Notes: generated by a model not told the origin, from the letters alone. DNA of 64,000 nt from Herminiimonas sp. (GCF_030655415.1 NZ_JAURVN010000011.1:62001-126000); one strand, 5' to 3'; shown: positions 8,516 to 18,149, counted from the stretch's first letter. Numbers and translations are program-made.

Positions 8516-10927
8516 TCAATTTCTAACGGGCTTACCGGTTTGCATCATGCCCATGATGCGCTCTTGGGTTTTTGGATTGTTCAGCAATTCCATGAACGCT
8601 TTGCGCTCACGATCGAGCAACCATTGCTCATCGACCAGCGAACCTTGCTCGATATCACCACCACTGACAATCTCGGCGATCATCATGCCCAGCTTGTAAT
8701 CATGCGCAGAGATGAAACCGCCATCGCGCATATTGACGAGCTGCGCACCGATAGTCGCCAAACCATATTTTCCGGTGACGGGCACCAACGTTTTACGCGG
8801 TGCGCGATAGCCGGCGTCGAACATTGCACGTGCCTGCACCTTGGCGATATGCAGCAACTCATACGGATTGAAGACGATCACATCATCGCTCTTCAGATAA
8901 CCCATGGTCTGCGCTTCGAGTGCAGATTTGGAAACGGCCGCCGTAGCTGCGCTCATGTAATAGTGTTTGAGGAATTGCAGGATGTCGTTGCCCTTGGCTT
9001 CGTTCGCAGCACGCACTGCAGCTTCTTTCAAACCGCCACCGGCTGGAATCAAACCGACGCCAACTTCCACCAGACCGATATACGATTCGATAGACGCGAC
9101 GCGCTTGGCTGCATGTAACAACAATTCACAACCACCGCCCAGTGCCAAACCTGCAACTGCTGCGACAACCGGCACGTTCGCATATTTTAAAGCCTGATGC
9201 GCTTGCTGCAACTTGACGACTTCCGGCTCGATCGCCTTGACGCCGCCAGACATAAACAGCGGCAGCATCGATTGCAAATCAGCACCGGCCGAGAACGCGC
9301 CACCTTCGGCCGCATCCGCATGCCAGATCACCAGACCTTTGTAATTCTTTTCTGCTTCGTCGATAGCCTTCGCGATACCTGCGGTCACGCCGGCACCGAT
9401 CACATGCATCTTGGTTTTGAACGACAAGATCAGTACTTCATCGTCCTGATGCCAGATGCGCACCGACTCATCTTCGAATACCGTAGTGCCGGCTGCACTA
9501 CCATTCGCAGCCTGCTCACCGAAGATACTCGCGCGGAATGCCTGGCGTTGATACACAGCCAGGTCGGAACGCGGCACATTCTTTTTCTGCGCAGGCGACC
9601 ATGAACCATCTGGTGCATGCACGCCTGCATTCTTCGCAACTTGACCTTCGAAAACCCAAGCTGACAACGGCGCATTGCTGAGCGCTTTACCGGCGTCTAT
9701 ATCTTCCTTGACCCACGTTGCGATCTGTTCCCAGCCTGCGGCTTGCCATGTTTCAAACGGGCCGCTAGTCCAGCCGAAGCCCCAGCGCAAAGCGAAATCG
9801 ATATCGCGTGCGTTGTCAGCGACTGATTCCAGATGCACGGCAATGTAATGGAACATGTCGCGATAAATAGCCCATAGGAATTGCGCTTGCGGGTTGGTCG
9901 AATCGTGCAAAGCCTTCATGCGCTTAGAAGGATCTTTTTCTTTCAGGATGCGCGCGACCAGATCATCTGCCTTGCCGCCACCGGCGACGTAATCTGCTTT
10001 TGCCGGATCAATTCGGAGAATGTCCTTGCCGACTTTCTTGTAAAACCCGGCGCCCGCTTTTGCACCCAGTGCGCCGCCACCTATCAGCTTGGTCAAAATT
10101 TCCGGCGTCTGATATACAGGGAAGAAAGGATCATCCTGCAAGGTGTTTTGCATCGTCGTGATGACGTGCGCCATCGTGTCCAACCCGACCACATCAGCGG
10201 TACGGAAAGTGCCGGATTTGGCACGACCGAGTTTGCTGCCAGTTAGGTCATCCACGACATCAACTGTCAGTCCGAATTTTTCAGCTTCATGCATCGTTGC
10301 CAGCATGCCGAAGATGCCGACGCGATTGGCGATGAAGTTTGGCGTATCGAATGCACGAACTACGCCTTTGCCTAAAGTCGATGTAAGAAAACCTTCGAGC
10401 TGATCGAGAATTTCTGGCTTGGTCGCAGCAGTCGGAATCAATTCCACCAGATGCATATAACGCGGCGGATTGAAGAAATGCACGCCGCAGAAACGCGACT
10501 TCAAATCAGCATCGAATCCTTCCGACAAAGCCGTGATCGACAAGCCGGAGGTATTCGACGCAAAGATAGTATTCGGACCGATATGCGGTGCCACCTTTTT
10601 ATACAGATCGTGCTTCCAATCCATGCGCTCGGCAATCGCCTCGATGATCAGATCGCAATCCTGCAACAATTCAAGATGATCTTCGTAGTTCGCGACTTCG
10701 ATCAACGCTGCGTAATCGGGATTGGCAAGCGGCGCGGGATTGAGTTTTTTCAGATTCTCGATGGCGCGTAATACGACGCCATTCTTGACCACACTTTTCG
10801 TCTCATCCTTGGAGGGCAGATCGAACAAGATGACCGGCACTTTGGCATTCACGCAGTGCGCGGCAATTTGCGCACCCATCACGCCGGCGCCAAGCACCGC
10901 TACTTTTTTAACGATGAAATTTGACAT
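8516..10927 (-). CDS. 3-hydroxyacyl-CoA dehydrogenase / enoyl-CoA hydratase, bifunctional
   Basis: Fused beta-oxidation enzyme of 803 residues. The dehydrogenase half comes first (NAD site VAVLGAGVMGAQIAAH at about residue 9; catalytic HFFNPPRYMHLVELIP near 150; C-terminal dehydrogenase domains to about 460). The crotonase half follows (oxyanion-hole region GGAFSAGADLQSM, then AVAGLALGGGCELLLHA). This order is the reverse of E. coli FadB and matches the FadN/YusL type common in Burkholderiales. It hydrates enoyl-CoA and oxidises the 3-hydroxyacyl-CoA for the thiolase downstream. A GAGAGG ribosome site precedes the ATG. The 156-base gap to the thiolase gene has no promoter that I can support. 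Confidence 0.92.
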   Translation of the reverse strand: MSNFIVKKVAVLGAGVMGAQIAAHCVNAKVPVILFDLPSKDETKSVVKNGVVLRAIENLKKLNPAPLANPDYAALIEVANYEDHLELLQDCDLIIEAIAERMDWKHDLYKKVAPHIGPNTIFASNTSGLSITALSEGFDADLKSRFCGVHFFNPPRYMHLVELIPTAATKPEILDQLEGFLTSTLGKGVVRAFDTPNFIANRVGIFGMLATMHEAEKFGLTVDVVDDLTGSKLGRAKSGTFRTADVVGLDTMAHVITTMQNTLQDDPFFPVYQTPEILTKLIGGGALGAKAGAGFYKKVGKDILRIDPAKADYVAGGGKADDLVARILKEKDPSKRMKALHDSTNPQAQFLWAIYRDMFHYIAVHLESVADNARDIDFALRWGFGWTSGPFETWQAAGWEQIATWVKEDIDAGKALSNAPLSAWVFEGQVAKNAGVHAPDGSWSPAQKKNVPRSDLAVYQRQAFRASIFGEQAANGSAAGTTVFEDESVRIWHQDDEVLILSFKTKMHVIGAGVTAGIAKAIDEAEKNYKGLVIWHADAAEGGAFSAGADLQSMLPLFMSGGVKAIEPEVVKLQQAHQALKYANVPVVAAVAGLALGGGCELLLHAAKRVASIESYIGLVEVGVGLIPAGGGLKEAAVRAANEAKGNDILQFLKHYYMSAATAAVSKSALEAQTMGYLKSDDVIVFNPYELLHIAKVQARAMFDAGYRAPRKTLVPVTGKYGLATIGAQLVNMRDGGFISAHDYKLGMMIAEIVSGGDIEQGSLVDEQWLLDRERKAFMELLNNPKTQERIMGMMQTGKPVRN

Positions 10928-10958
10928 GCTTCAACCTCTCGATAAACTTTTGATGAAT

Positions 10959-11004
10959 GGTGTGCCATCAACGTATTAACTAATACATAGTCAATGGCGC
11001 ACCG
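10959..11004. promoter_or_regulatory. Nested inverted repeat between beta-oxidation genes
   Basis: Outer arms GGTGTGCCAT (10959-10968) and ATGGCGCACC (10995-11004) pair with one G-T mismatch. Inside lies the perfect palindrome GTATTA-AC-TAATAC (10973-10986). There is no T-tract, so it is not a classical terminator. It may be an operator for a fatty-acid regulator or an RNA processing or stability hairpin. No function is proven. Confidence 0.45.
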
Positions 11005-11033
11005 TTTCAATCGCAATAATGTTGGGTCTAGTT

Positions 11034-12824
11034 TTAAAACAGATCGGCATCCAGTGCCATCAGATTGGCAGAGCCGGAACGCGCCTGACGAATCAGCATC
11101 GCGGTTTCCGGCAGCAGACGGCCGAAGTAGAAACGCGCGGTTCCCAGTTTGGATTTGTAGAAGGTGTCGCCGCCATCCTGTTTCGCCAATGCGATCTTTG
11201 CCATTTGCGCAAAGAAGTAGGCGTAGATCAGATGACCCACCACGCGCAGATATGGCACCGCAGCGGCACCGACTTCATCCGGATTCTGGAAGGCCTTCAT
11301 GCCGATTTCCATGGTCAGCTTTTGCACTTTTTCTGCAAGGTCAGCCAGCGGAGTAATAAATTCCGACATCGCTTCATCGGTGCCATTCTCTTCGATGAAG
11401 ACGCGGATTTTTTCGCCGAACTTGCGCAACTTGGCGCCGTTATCCATCAGGATTTTGCGGCCCAGCAAATCCAGCGACTGGATCGTGTTGGTGCCTTCAT
11501 AAATCATGTTGATGCGCGAGTCGCGTACGTATTGCTCCATGCCCCATTCGGAAATGAAGCCGTGACCGCCGTACACCTGCATCGCTTCCGAAGTCGAGAT
11601 CCAGCCATTGTCCGTAAGGAAGGCCTTGATGATCGGTGTCAGTAAAGCGACTTCATCGACCGCTTCCGCGCGTATCGCTTCATCCGGATGATTGAGTTCT
11701 TTGTCGATCTGCAGCGCGACATACGAACTGAATGCGCGACCACCTTCGGCATAGGCTTTGGCCGTTAACAACATGCGACGAACATCGGGATGCACGATGA
11801 TAGGGTCAGCCGGTTTGCTCGCTTCTTTCGGGCCGGTCAGGCTGCGCATTTGCAAACGGTCCTTCGCGTAGATCAAGGCGTTTTGATACGCGACTTCGGT
11901 CAAACCCAGCGACTGCATGCCAACACCGAGGCGCGCAGCATTCATCATCACGAACATCGCATTCAAACCTTTGTTCGGCTCACCTATCATCCAGCCTATC
12001 GCGCCATCGATATTCATCTGGCAGGTGGCGTTGCCATGAATGCCCATCTTCTCTTCCAGCGCACCGCAGAAAATCGGATTGCGCGCGCCGATACTGCCAT
12101 CTGCGTTCGGCAAAAATTTCGGTACGATGAACAGTGAAATACCTTTAGTGCCTGCAGGCGCATCCGGCAAACGCGCGAGCACCAGATGCAAAATGTTTTG
12201 CGCCATGTCGTGCTCACCAGCCGAGATGAAAATCTTGCTGCCGGTGATTTTGTAGGAGCCATCGCCTTGCGGTTCAGCCTTCGAACGCAGCAAGCCTAGA
12301 TCGGTCCCGCAATGTGCTTCGGTCAGACACATGGTGCCTGTCCATTCGCCGGAAACCAGCTTCGGCAGATACAGCGCTTTCTGCTCATCCGTGCCGTGTT
12401 CATGCAGGCATTCATACGCGCCATGCGATAAACCCGGATACATGGTCCACGCCTGATTCGACGCGTTCAACATTTCGTAAAAAGAGTTTTGCACCACCAT
12501 CGGCAAACCCTGGCCGCCGTATTCCGGATCGCAGGTCAGCGATGGCCAGCCAGCCGCAACGTATTGTTCATACGCAGCCTTGAATCCTTTTGGTGGAGTA
12601 ACTTCATGCGTCGTCGTGTCCAGCTTGCAGCCTTCGCGATCGCCTGAATGATTGAGTGGGAACAGTACTTCTGAAGTGAACTTGCCGCCTTCTTCCAGTA
12701 CCTGATTGATGATGTCGGCGTCGATATCGACATGCTTAGGTAATTGCTTCAATTCATCTGCAACGTGCAGCAGTTCGTGCAGTACAAATTGCATATCGCG
12801 CAGAGGCGCAACGTATTGACCCAT
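11034..12824 (-). CDS. Acyl-CoA dehydrogenase (long form with C-terminal extension)
   Basis: FAD enzyme of 596 residues that introduces the first double bond in beta-oxidation. The FAD/substrate region reads GTMCLTEAHCGTDLGLLRSKA, and the catalytic-base motif is MYEGTNTIQSLDLLGRKI. It has the extra C-terminal domain of the roughly 600-residue acyl-CoA dehydrogenases (DmdC-like group) rather than the 380-residue short form. It is the first gene of the minus-strand operon and has an AGGAGA ribosome site. Substrate is probably straight-chain acyl-CoA judging by its partners; some relatives act on methylmercaptopropionyl-CoA, so specificity remains open. Confidence 0.9.
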   Translation of the reverse strand: MGQYVAPLRDMQFVLHELLHVADELKQLPKHVDIDADIINQVLEEGGKFTSEVLFPLNHSGDREGCKLDTTTHEVTPPKGFKAAYEQYVAAGWPSLTCDPEYGGQGLPMVVQNSFYEMLNASNQAWTMYPGLSHGAYECLHEHGTDEQKALYLPKLVSGEWTGTMCLTEAHCGTDLGLLRSKAEPQGDGSYKITGSKIFISAGEHDMAQNILHLVLARLPDAPAGTKGISLFIVPKFLPNADGSIGARNPIFCGALEEKMGIHGNATCQMNIDGAIGWMIGEPNKGLNAMFVMMNAARLGVGMQSLGLTEVAYQNALIYAKDRLQMRSLTGPKEASKPADPIIVHPDVRRMLLTAKAYAEGGRAFSSYVALQIDKELNHPDEAIRAEAVDEVALLTPIIKAFLTDNGWISTSEAMQVYGGHGFISEWGMEQYVRDSRINMIYEGTNTIQSLDLLGRKILMDNGAKLRKFGEKIRVFIEENGTDEAMSEFITPLADLAEKVQKLTMEIGMKAFQNPDEVGAAAVPYLRVVGHLIYAYFFAQMAKIALAKQDGGDTFYKSKLGTARFYFGRLLPETAMLIRQARSGSANLMALDADLF

Positions 12825-12884
12825 GAATGTCTCCTGGCAGCTGTTTTGGTTTGAATGCTATTGAATACTATCACCTGAAATCAA

Positions 12885-13265
12885 TTACTGATTCGTCTTG
12901 TCGAGCAAACGTCGATCACGTTTTGTCGGCCTTCCCTTGAGCGTCAGCCCCGGCTCCTTGAAGAACTTTCTTTTCTCCGCATCCTGCTGTCGCTTGACGA
13001 TGCTTTGCTCTGTTTCTGTGTAAAGCTTCTGCGCCATTTCTGCCGAGCCGCGCACATCAGACAAAGCCATCACAGTCACTTCCCATTCGGTCGCGCCGTT
13101 ATCGATGTGTAAAACCTCACCGATCTTGACGTTGCGTGCCGGCTTGATGCGATCGCGATCAAGTTTCACTTTACCGTTATCGACAGCATCGGCTGCCAGC
13201 GTTCTGGTTTTAAAAAAGCGCGCAGCCCACAACCACTTATCGATACGTACGTTTTCTGTTGCCAT
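12885..13265 (-). CDS. hslR: Hsp15, S4-domain heat-shock RNA-binding protein
   Basis: Small basic protein of 126 residues. The S4 RNA-binding domain covers about residues 6-70 (VRIDKWLWAARFFKTRTLAA, NGKVKLDRDRIKPARNVKIG), and the C-terminal tail is rich in Arg/Lys (KGRPTKRDRRLLDKTNQ). Hsp15 binds stalled 50S subunits carrying nascent-chain tRNA and helps recycle them. The length fits the family (about 130). It is transcribed toward the beta-oxidation genes but is separated from them by 60 bases; co-transcription is possible. Confidence 0.9.
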   Translation of the reverse strand: MATENVRIDKWLWAARFFKTRTLAADAVDNGKVKLDRDRIKPARNVKIGEVLHIDNGATEWEVTVMALSDVRGSAEMAQKLYTETEQSIVKRQQDAEKRKFFKEPGLTLKGRPTKRDRRLLDKTNQ

Positions 13266-13515
13266 ATTTATAAATTATCACTTGATTACGAAACACCATT
13301 GTAGCGATGGCAGCAAAAGATCTCGTTTTTAAGCAATTTATGCGGACGAGGAAGCATAGGTGCAAAACCTGATTGTGAACTTTTGAAAATATGGCCTAAA
13401 AGAAATAGCCAAACTCCCTTAATTTGTTAAAAAGATGTTATTTTCCTTTCACACAAGAAAGTATAAATAACACAACGAAATATTGCCTTAAGTCAATAAA
13501 ATCAAGGGACTACGT

Positions 13516-14373
13516 TTGGCAACGCCTCCACCCGGTCTTGCGCCACCGCACTTGGTGACCCCGGACTTCTCACTGGACAATATCCCGCCTAGGCCTGCGC
13601 TGCTGATGGCATTGCAACGTGAGATCCGGAAAGACAATCCGAATACCAAACGATTTGCTGACTTGATACGGCGCGACGTTGCGATGACAGGTACCTTGTT
13701 GCAAATCGCCAATTCCGCCTACTTCAATGCGGGACGGCGCATTACAACGATAGAAGACGCGATCGTCCTGCTCGGACTGAATCAGTGCAATGCAGTCATG
13801 TCCGGCCTGATCCTGCGCAAGTCGCTCAATTTCGGCAACAAGATGATGGCAAGGTTCTGGGACGGTTCGGAAAAGCGTGCGATCGGCATCAGCATGCTGG
13901 CGAAAAGATCGCGCATTCTTTCATCCGATATTGCCTACAGTTTTGGCTTGTTTTGCGATGCGGGTATTCCGCTTTTGAAAAATGCGTTTCCGACCTATCT
14001 GGAAACATTGAAGGAAGCCAACCTCACCGCTGCCAGCGATTTTCTGCAAGTAGAAAACGACAAACATGGTGTGAATCACGCGGTCGTCGGTGCCTTACTC
14101 GCGGAACATTGGTCGCTTGAGCCCGAGGTCGTTGCAGCGATACGCGTGCATCACTCGCATCAGGTGTTGTTCGACAAAGCGTACTCGCCGGTAGTACGTA
14201 CCTTGATCGCGCTCAACTACGTCGTCGAAAAAGCAATTCAGGAATATCGCGGCCAGACCGGCTCGCTGGAATGGGTCGCAGCAGGCTTGCATGCCTCCAA
14301 GGCTTTGCGCATCTCGCATAGAGAAGTCGACAATTTATGCGAAACGCTGATTAGCCGATTCAGGGTTTTCTAA
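13516..14373 (+). CDS. HDOD domain signalling protein
   Basis: Stand-alone HDOD protein of 285 residues, a non-catalytic relative of HD phosphohydrolases used in bacterial signalling and regulation. The HDOD core is at about residues 20-215, with the typical stretches LLQIANSAYFNAGRRITTIE, DAIVLLGLNQCNAVMSG and VNHAVVGALLAEHWSLEP. The start is TTG, preceded by AAGGGA at 7 bases; there is no better ATG. It stands alone, and its 3' end overlaps the convergent MFS gene by 14 bases. The 250-base upstream region is A/T-rich and probably contains its promoter, though I see no clear consensus. Confidence 0.85.
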   Translation: MATPPPGLAPPHLVTPDFSLDNIPPRPALLMALQREIRKDNPNTKRFADLIRRDVAMTGTLLQIANSAYFNAGRRITTIEDAIVLLGLNQCNAVMSGLILRKSLNFGNKMMARFWDGSEKRAIGISMLAKRSRILSSDIAYSFGLFCDAGIPLLKNAFPTYLETLKEANLTAASDFLQVENDKHGVNHAVVGALLAEHWSLEPEVVAAIRVHHSHQVLFDKAYSPVVRTLIALNYVVEKAIQEYRGQTGSLEWVAAGLHASKALRISHREVDNLCETLISRFRVF

Positions 14374-15712
14374 ACGGCAGCGGCGTCACAAACAAACGTG
14401 AAAAGCTCGCAATGCTACCGGCAACGGCAAAACCAGCGCCCAGCATCAATGCGTACAACTCGCCGTTATTAATCGAAATCGTAAAACAAAACGCCACCAG
14501 CGCGCCACCCGATGCCTGTCCGATCAAACGAGACGTCGCGATGATGCCGCTGGCGCCACCGCTACGTTCCGGCGGTACGCTGTGCATGATGGCCTTCAGA
14601 TTCGGCGCCTGAAAAAAACCGAAGCCTATGCCACACACTGCCATGCGCCAGCAGATCGCAAATGTCGATGGTTCCACCGGCATCAGGATCAATGAAACCA
14701 GCCCGCCCGAGAGTACCGCCAATCCGATGCCACCCAACAGACCGGGCGAATAATGATCGCTCAGGCGGCCTGCAATCGGCGCCATGACGGCTACCAGCAC
14801 TGCCCATGGCGTAATCAAAAAACCTGTTTCCACGGCTGAACGACCGAGCACAGACTGGAAGTAAAACGGCAGCGAAACGAAGGCCAGACTTTGAGCGGCA
14901 AACGTACACACGGCGGTCAGTGAAGAAAGCGCAAACAGCGGCCGGCGAAATAAATCCACCGGCAACATCGGCGCCTGATGCCCGCCCTGCCGACGCACCA
15001 GCAGGACGAAGAACGCAACAGTGATCGTCGCTTCGATAATCAGTCTTTTCCACCCTACCAAATGTGCCGCATCGCCTATCGTCAGAATCAGCATGCCGAA
15101 GGCACCGACGTTATAGATTACGGTCAGCACGTCGAACGTGTGTGTGGCCTGCGGGGTCACTGGCAAAGCCTTGCGGGCCAACAGCAAAGCGATCACACCG
15201 AGCGGCACATTGATGGCAAACAACCATGGCCATGACCAGGCAGACAGAATCAGCGATGCCACACTTGGGCCTGCGGTGAACGCCACTGCCACCACCATGG
15301 CGTTGGTGCCGAGGCCACGCCCGAGAATGCGCGACGGATAGATCGCGCGCAGCATCGCCGTGTTGACGCCCATGATCGCACTCGCACCCACGCCCTGAAA
15401 CAAACGCGCAATGATCAGCGTGGGCAAGTTCCACGCGCAAGCGCAGGCTAGCGACGCCAGCGTGAACAAAAATAATCCAAAGATACTGACGCGGCGATAA
15501 CCGAGTATTTCGCCCAGAGCGGCAAACGGCAGCAAGGTTGCAACCATCGCCAGTTGGTAGGCATTGACGATCCAAACCGAATCAGCCGCCGTCGCATGCA
15601 ACTGACTCGCCATTGCCGGCAAGGCGGTATTGGCGATTGCGGTGTCCAGTGAAGACATCGCCACGCCTATCGAGACAGCAACAAGCGCCCAGCGGCGTTG
15701 CTCCAGCGGCAA
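14360..15712 (-). CDS. MFS transporter, DHA2 (drug:H+ antiporter) family
   Basis: Inner-membrane exporter of about 450 residues with some 12-14 hydrophobic helices. It opens with the DHA2-type signature SLDTAIANTALPAMASQL; VWIVNAYQLAMVATLLP and the motif-A region GEILGYRRV follow. It resembles EmrB/QacA-type multidrug and small-molecule efflux pumps; the substrate is unknown. The only plausible start is TTG at 15712, since no ATG or GTG occurs between it and the upstream in-frame stop. The gene has no membrane-fusion partner or TetR/MarR gene beside it. A 9-bp inverted repeat lies about 90 bases upstream. Confidence 0.85.
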   Translation of the reverse strand: MPLEQRRWALVAVSIGVAMSSLDTAIANTALPAMASQLHATAADSVWIVNAYQLAMVATLLPFAALGEILGYRRVSIFGLFLFTLASLACACAWNLPTLIIARLFQGVGASAIMGVNTAMLRAIYPSRILGRGLGTNAMVVAVAFTAGPSVASLILSAWSWPWLFAINVPLGVIALLLARKALPVTPQATHTFDVLTVIYNVGAFGMLILTIGDAAHLVGWKRLIIEATITVAFFVLLVRRQGGHQAPMLPVDLFRRPLFALSSLTAVCTFAAQSLAFVSLPFYFQSVLGRSAVETGFLITPWAVLVAVMAPIAGRLSDHYSPGLLGGIGLAVLSGGLVSLILMPVEPSTFAICWRMAVCGIGFGFFQAPNLKAIMHSVPPERSGGASGIIATSRLIGQASGGALVAFCFTISINNGELYALMLGAGFAVAGSIASFSRLFVTPLPFRKP

Positions 15713-15797
15713 ACCGTCCTGTTCACTATCTTCAATATGCTTAACAGGCTGTGGCTTCAGAATTTTCTCCGCACTTGCTAATCAGACGTGGAAATGA

Positions 15798-15823
15798 CAT
15801 GACGCCAGCTCGCGGGCGTCATG
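15798..15823. promoter_or_regulatory. Perfect inverted repeat upstream of the MFS gene
   Basis: CATGACGCC and GGCGTCATG are separated by 8 bases. It lies 86-111 bases upstream of the MFS start and is followed by a short GAATAGTT direct repeat. No T-tract is present. It could be an operator for a regulator of the exporter; this is inference. Confidence 0.35.
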
Positions 15824-15971
15824 AATAGTTGAATAGTTGACTAGTGTAGTGGGAATTTTTACGGCGCGTGATCGAGCATCATTTTCGAGCAGTCATTTGC
15901 TGACAAAGCAAGCTATACAAAACCATTCATGCAAAAGCTTGATGTCCTTCACTCATGCATACATGATTCCG

Positions 15972-17138
15972 TTATTCAGCCGACTTGCCCCAAGTGATCA
16001 AGCGCAGCACATTTTTGTAGATCAAATAAGCGAAGCGATAAAACGCTTTTTTGTACCAAGGTATTTTGTCGAATTCGGCCAGCTCGACTGGGACACCTTC
16101 GGCCACGCCGCGCTCGATATGCGCGCGCAACTGTTCGGAAAAATCAGTGTCGATCACGACCACATTCGCTTCCTGATTTACAAACAAACTGAAGCCATCG
16201 TAATTACTCGAACCAACAGTGGCCCAACGATCATCGACGACGGCGACCTTGCCATGCAATTGGGTTTTTCTGTACTCGACTATCTTGACGCCGCATTTCA
16301 ACAGCTTCGGATAAAACGAACGCGCAATCACATCTTGAAAACGATATTGGCCTACACCGAGTAACAAGGTCACATCAACACCGCGCAAGGCTGCTGAGCA
16401 CAAGCTTTTACGCAACTTGCGTCCAGGAGCGAAATACGGATTCGCCAGCAATGCCGACTCGCGCGCGCCACCCAACGCTTTTAAGTAAGCATTTTGTATC
16501 GTGCGGCGATTACGTAAATTATCACGCACCACCAAACCGGCAACGATAGGTTCGCGCGCATCGGTAGACTTGCGTGAACGCTGCTCTCTGAATGTCGCCC
16601 AGCGCGTGCGCAAACTGATGTTGCCGAGACGCGCCCAGTTGACGGCCATTTCCCAATGAATAGTGGCGACCAGCGGGCCGACGATACGCACGCCAAAATC
16701 CCAACGCGGAGCCGGCAACATGATGCTCGGATCGTCATCGTCGTGCATATCGTCGACGATATTCACGCCACCAAGAAAAGCGACCGTGCGATCAACCACA
16801 CAGAGTTTTCTATGCATGCGCGCGATGCCACGCAAGAACCACGGATTGAAACTGCGATATTCCACACCGCCAGCCTCGAACTCGCTTTGCAATGTGCGCG
16901 ATGCCAGGTTGCCTGTGCCTATCCAATCAACGGTGACAGCAACCTTGACGCCGCGTTGCGCTGCGCGGATCAGCGCTGCCTTGATTTCGTTTGCGGATTT
17001 ATCCGCTGCGAAAATATACGTCTCTAGATAAATTTCCGTTTGCGCAGCGTCGAACGCCTCCACCATTGCAGGGAAATATTCCGCACCGCAATGCAAGAGC
17101 TGGATATCGTTTTGACCGATAAAGCTGACCGAGCGCAT
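15972..17138 (-). CDS. clsB: Cardiolipin synthase B-type phospholipase D-family enzyme
   Basis: Membrane-associated phosphatidyltransferase of about 388 residues. Two HKD motifs are visible: HRKLCVVDRTVAFLGGVNIV with His at about 109, and HGKVAVVDDRWATVGSSNYD with His at about 295. The short N-terminus without transmembrane helices matches ClsB (YbhO) rather than ClsA. A YbhP-like phosphatase gene is just upstream, as in the E. coli ybhP-clsB pair, and this supports the assignment. ATG at 17138 was chosen over a TTG at 17156; it has AAGGT upstream. The last 35 residues (after ELAEF) contain an aromatic hydrophobic stretch that may bind membrane. Confidence 0.88.
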   Translation of the reverse strand: MRSVSFIGQNDIQLLHCGAEYFPAMVEAFDAAQTEIYLETYIFAADKSANEIKAALIRAAQRGVKVAVTVDWIGTGNLASRTLQSEFEAGGVEYRSFNPWFLRGIARMHRKLCVVDRTVAFLGGVNIVDDMHDDDDPSIMLPAPRWDFGVRIVGPLVATIHWEMAVNWARLGNISLRTRWATFREQRSRKSTDAREPIVAGLVVRDNLRNRRTIQNAYLKALGGARESALLANPYFAPGRKLRKSLCSAALRGVDVTLLLGVGQYRFQDVIARSFYPKLLKCGVKIVEYRKTQLHGKVAVVDDRWATVGSSNYDGFSLFVNQEANVVVIDTDFSEQLRAHIERGVAEGVPVELAEFDKIPWYKKAFYRFAYLIYKNVLRLITWGKSAE

Positions 17139-17196
17139 AGGGGATTTACCTTGCAATGAATGATTAAGGATGCGGAATTACCTATGCCGATTTTTT

Positions 17197-17253
17197 GGGA
17201 CATGTGCATCTCAAGCACATGCCCACTTTTTAGTGATGACCGTTCAGGTCATC
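17197..17253. other. Two tandem hairpins between the YbhP-like gene and clsB
   Basis: GGGACATGTGC / GCACATGCCC pairs with one bulged A (17197-17224), and GATGACC / GGTCATC is a perfect 7-bp stem with a 5-base loop (17235-17253). Neither has a U-run on the minus-strand transcript, so they look like processing or stability hairpins rather than terminators. Confidence 0.45.
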
Positions 17254-17268
17254 TTATTTCAGCTTCAA

Positions 17269-18063
17269 TTATTTCAGGACTAAATTCGCCACGATAGGTG
17301 CGTGATCGGACAGCTTGGCCCACATCGCGCCATGCAAGACTTCGGCAGATTCCACTTTGAATCCACGCACATAAATTCTGTCCAACTGCAGGAAAGGCAT
17401 CGCCGCCGGAAAAGTCCGCGCTGGTTGAATCTTGGTGCCGCGTCCACTCAGTTGGCGCAGGTACGAGCCGAAACCGCGACGCGAAAGATTTTCATCAAAC
17501 ACTTCGGTCACGCCTAACTTGGCGCGCAACTCTTCGCTTAAATGATTACCCCAATCGTTGAAATCGCCGGCGATGATTAATGGCGCATCAGCAGGCGCAG
17601 AATTGGACACCGCTTCGATCAGGGAATCCGTCTGACGTTTTCTACTGCCCGCAAACAAACCGAGATGAATCACGAAGCAATGCACTTCTGCTTCTGGCGC
17701 CTGCACTACACAGTGCAGAATGCCGCGCGACTCATACTTGTGATCAGAAATATTTTGATTACGCGAGGACAGGATCGGAAAGCAACTCAGCAAGGCGTTG
17801 CCGTGATGGCCATGATCATAGATCGCGTTCATGCCATACGCGCACTGATGCGAATCGCCGGCAAGAAAATCCTGCTGCGATAATTCCGGCCAATCGGTGG
17901 CGTGTTTGAGCGCATGCAAATCGTGACGTCCCTGCACTTCTTGCAAGAAAAGAACGTCGGATTGCATCGAAGTGATGGCTTGTTTTAAAGCGTGTATCCG
18001 CGGACGGGCACCAAACGAAGACACGCCCTTGTGAATGTTGTAAGTTGTAATACGTAGTTTCAT
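17269..18063 (-). CDS. Endonuclease/exonuclease/phosphatase family protein (YbhP-like)
   Basis: Metal-dependent phosphodiesterase-fold protein of 264 residues. Family motifs are TYNIHKG near the N-terminus, LFLQEV (metal-binding Glu), IIAGDFNDW (Asp/Asn pair) and the terminal SDHAPI (catalytic Asp-His). It precedes clsB in the same direction, matching the conserved ybhP-clsB arrangement, so a role in phospholipid or phosphate-ester turnover is likely; the substrate is unknown. No signal peptide is visible. Confidence 0.85.
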   Translation of the reverse strand: MKLRITTYNIHKGVSSFGARPRIHALKQAITSMQSDVLFLQEVQGRHDLHALKHATDWPELSQQDFLAGDSHQCAYGMNAIYDHGHHGNALLSCFPILSSRNQNISDHKYESRGILHCVVQAPEAEVHCFVIHLGLFAGSRKRQTDSLIEAVSNSAPADAPLIIAGDFNDWGNHLSEELRAKLGVTEVFDENLSRRGFGSYLRQLSGRGTKIQPARTFPAAMPFLQLDRIYVRGFKVESAEVLHGAMWAKLSDHAPIVANLVLK

Positions 18064-18149
18064 GCAGTCTGTACCTGGCTAATTAAATTGTATCGATGAT
18101 CGAGTAAATCTGTTCCAGGGTATCAATTGCAAGTGTTCTTTATAGAACC

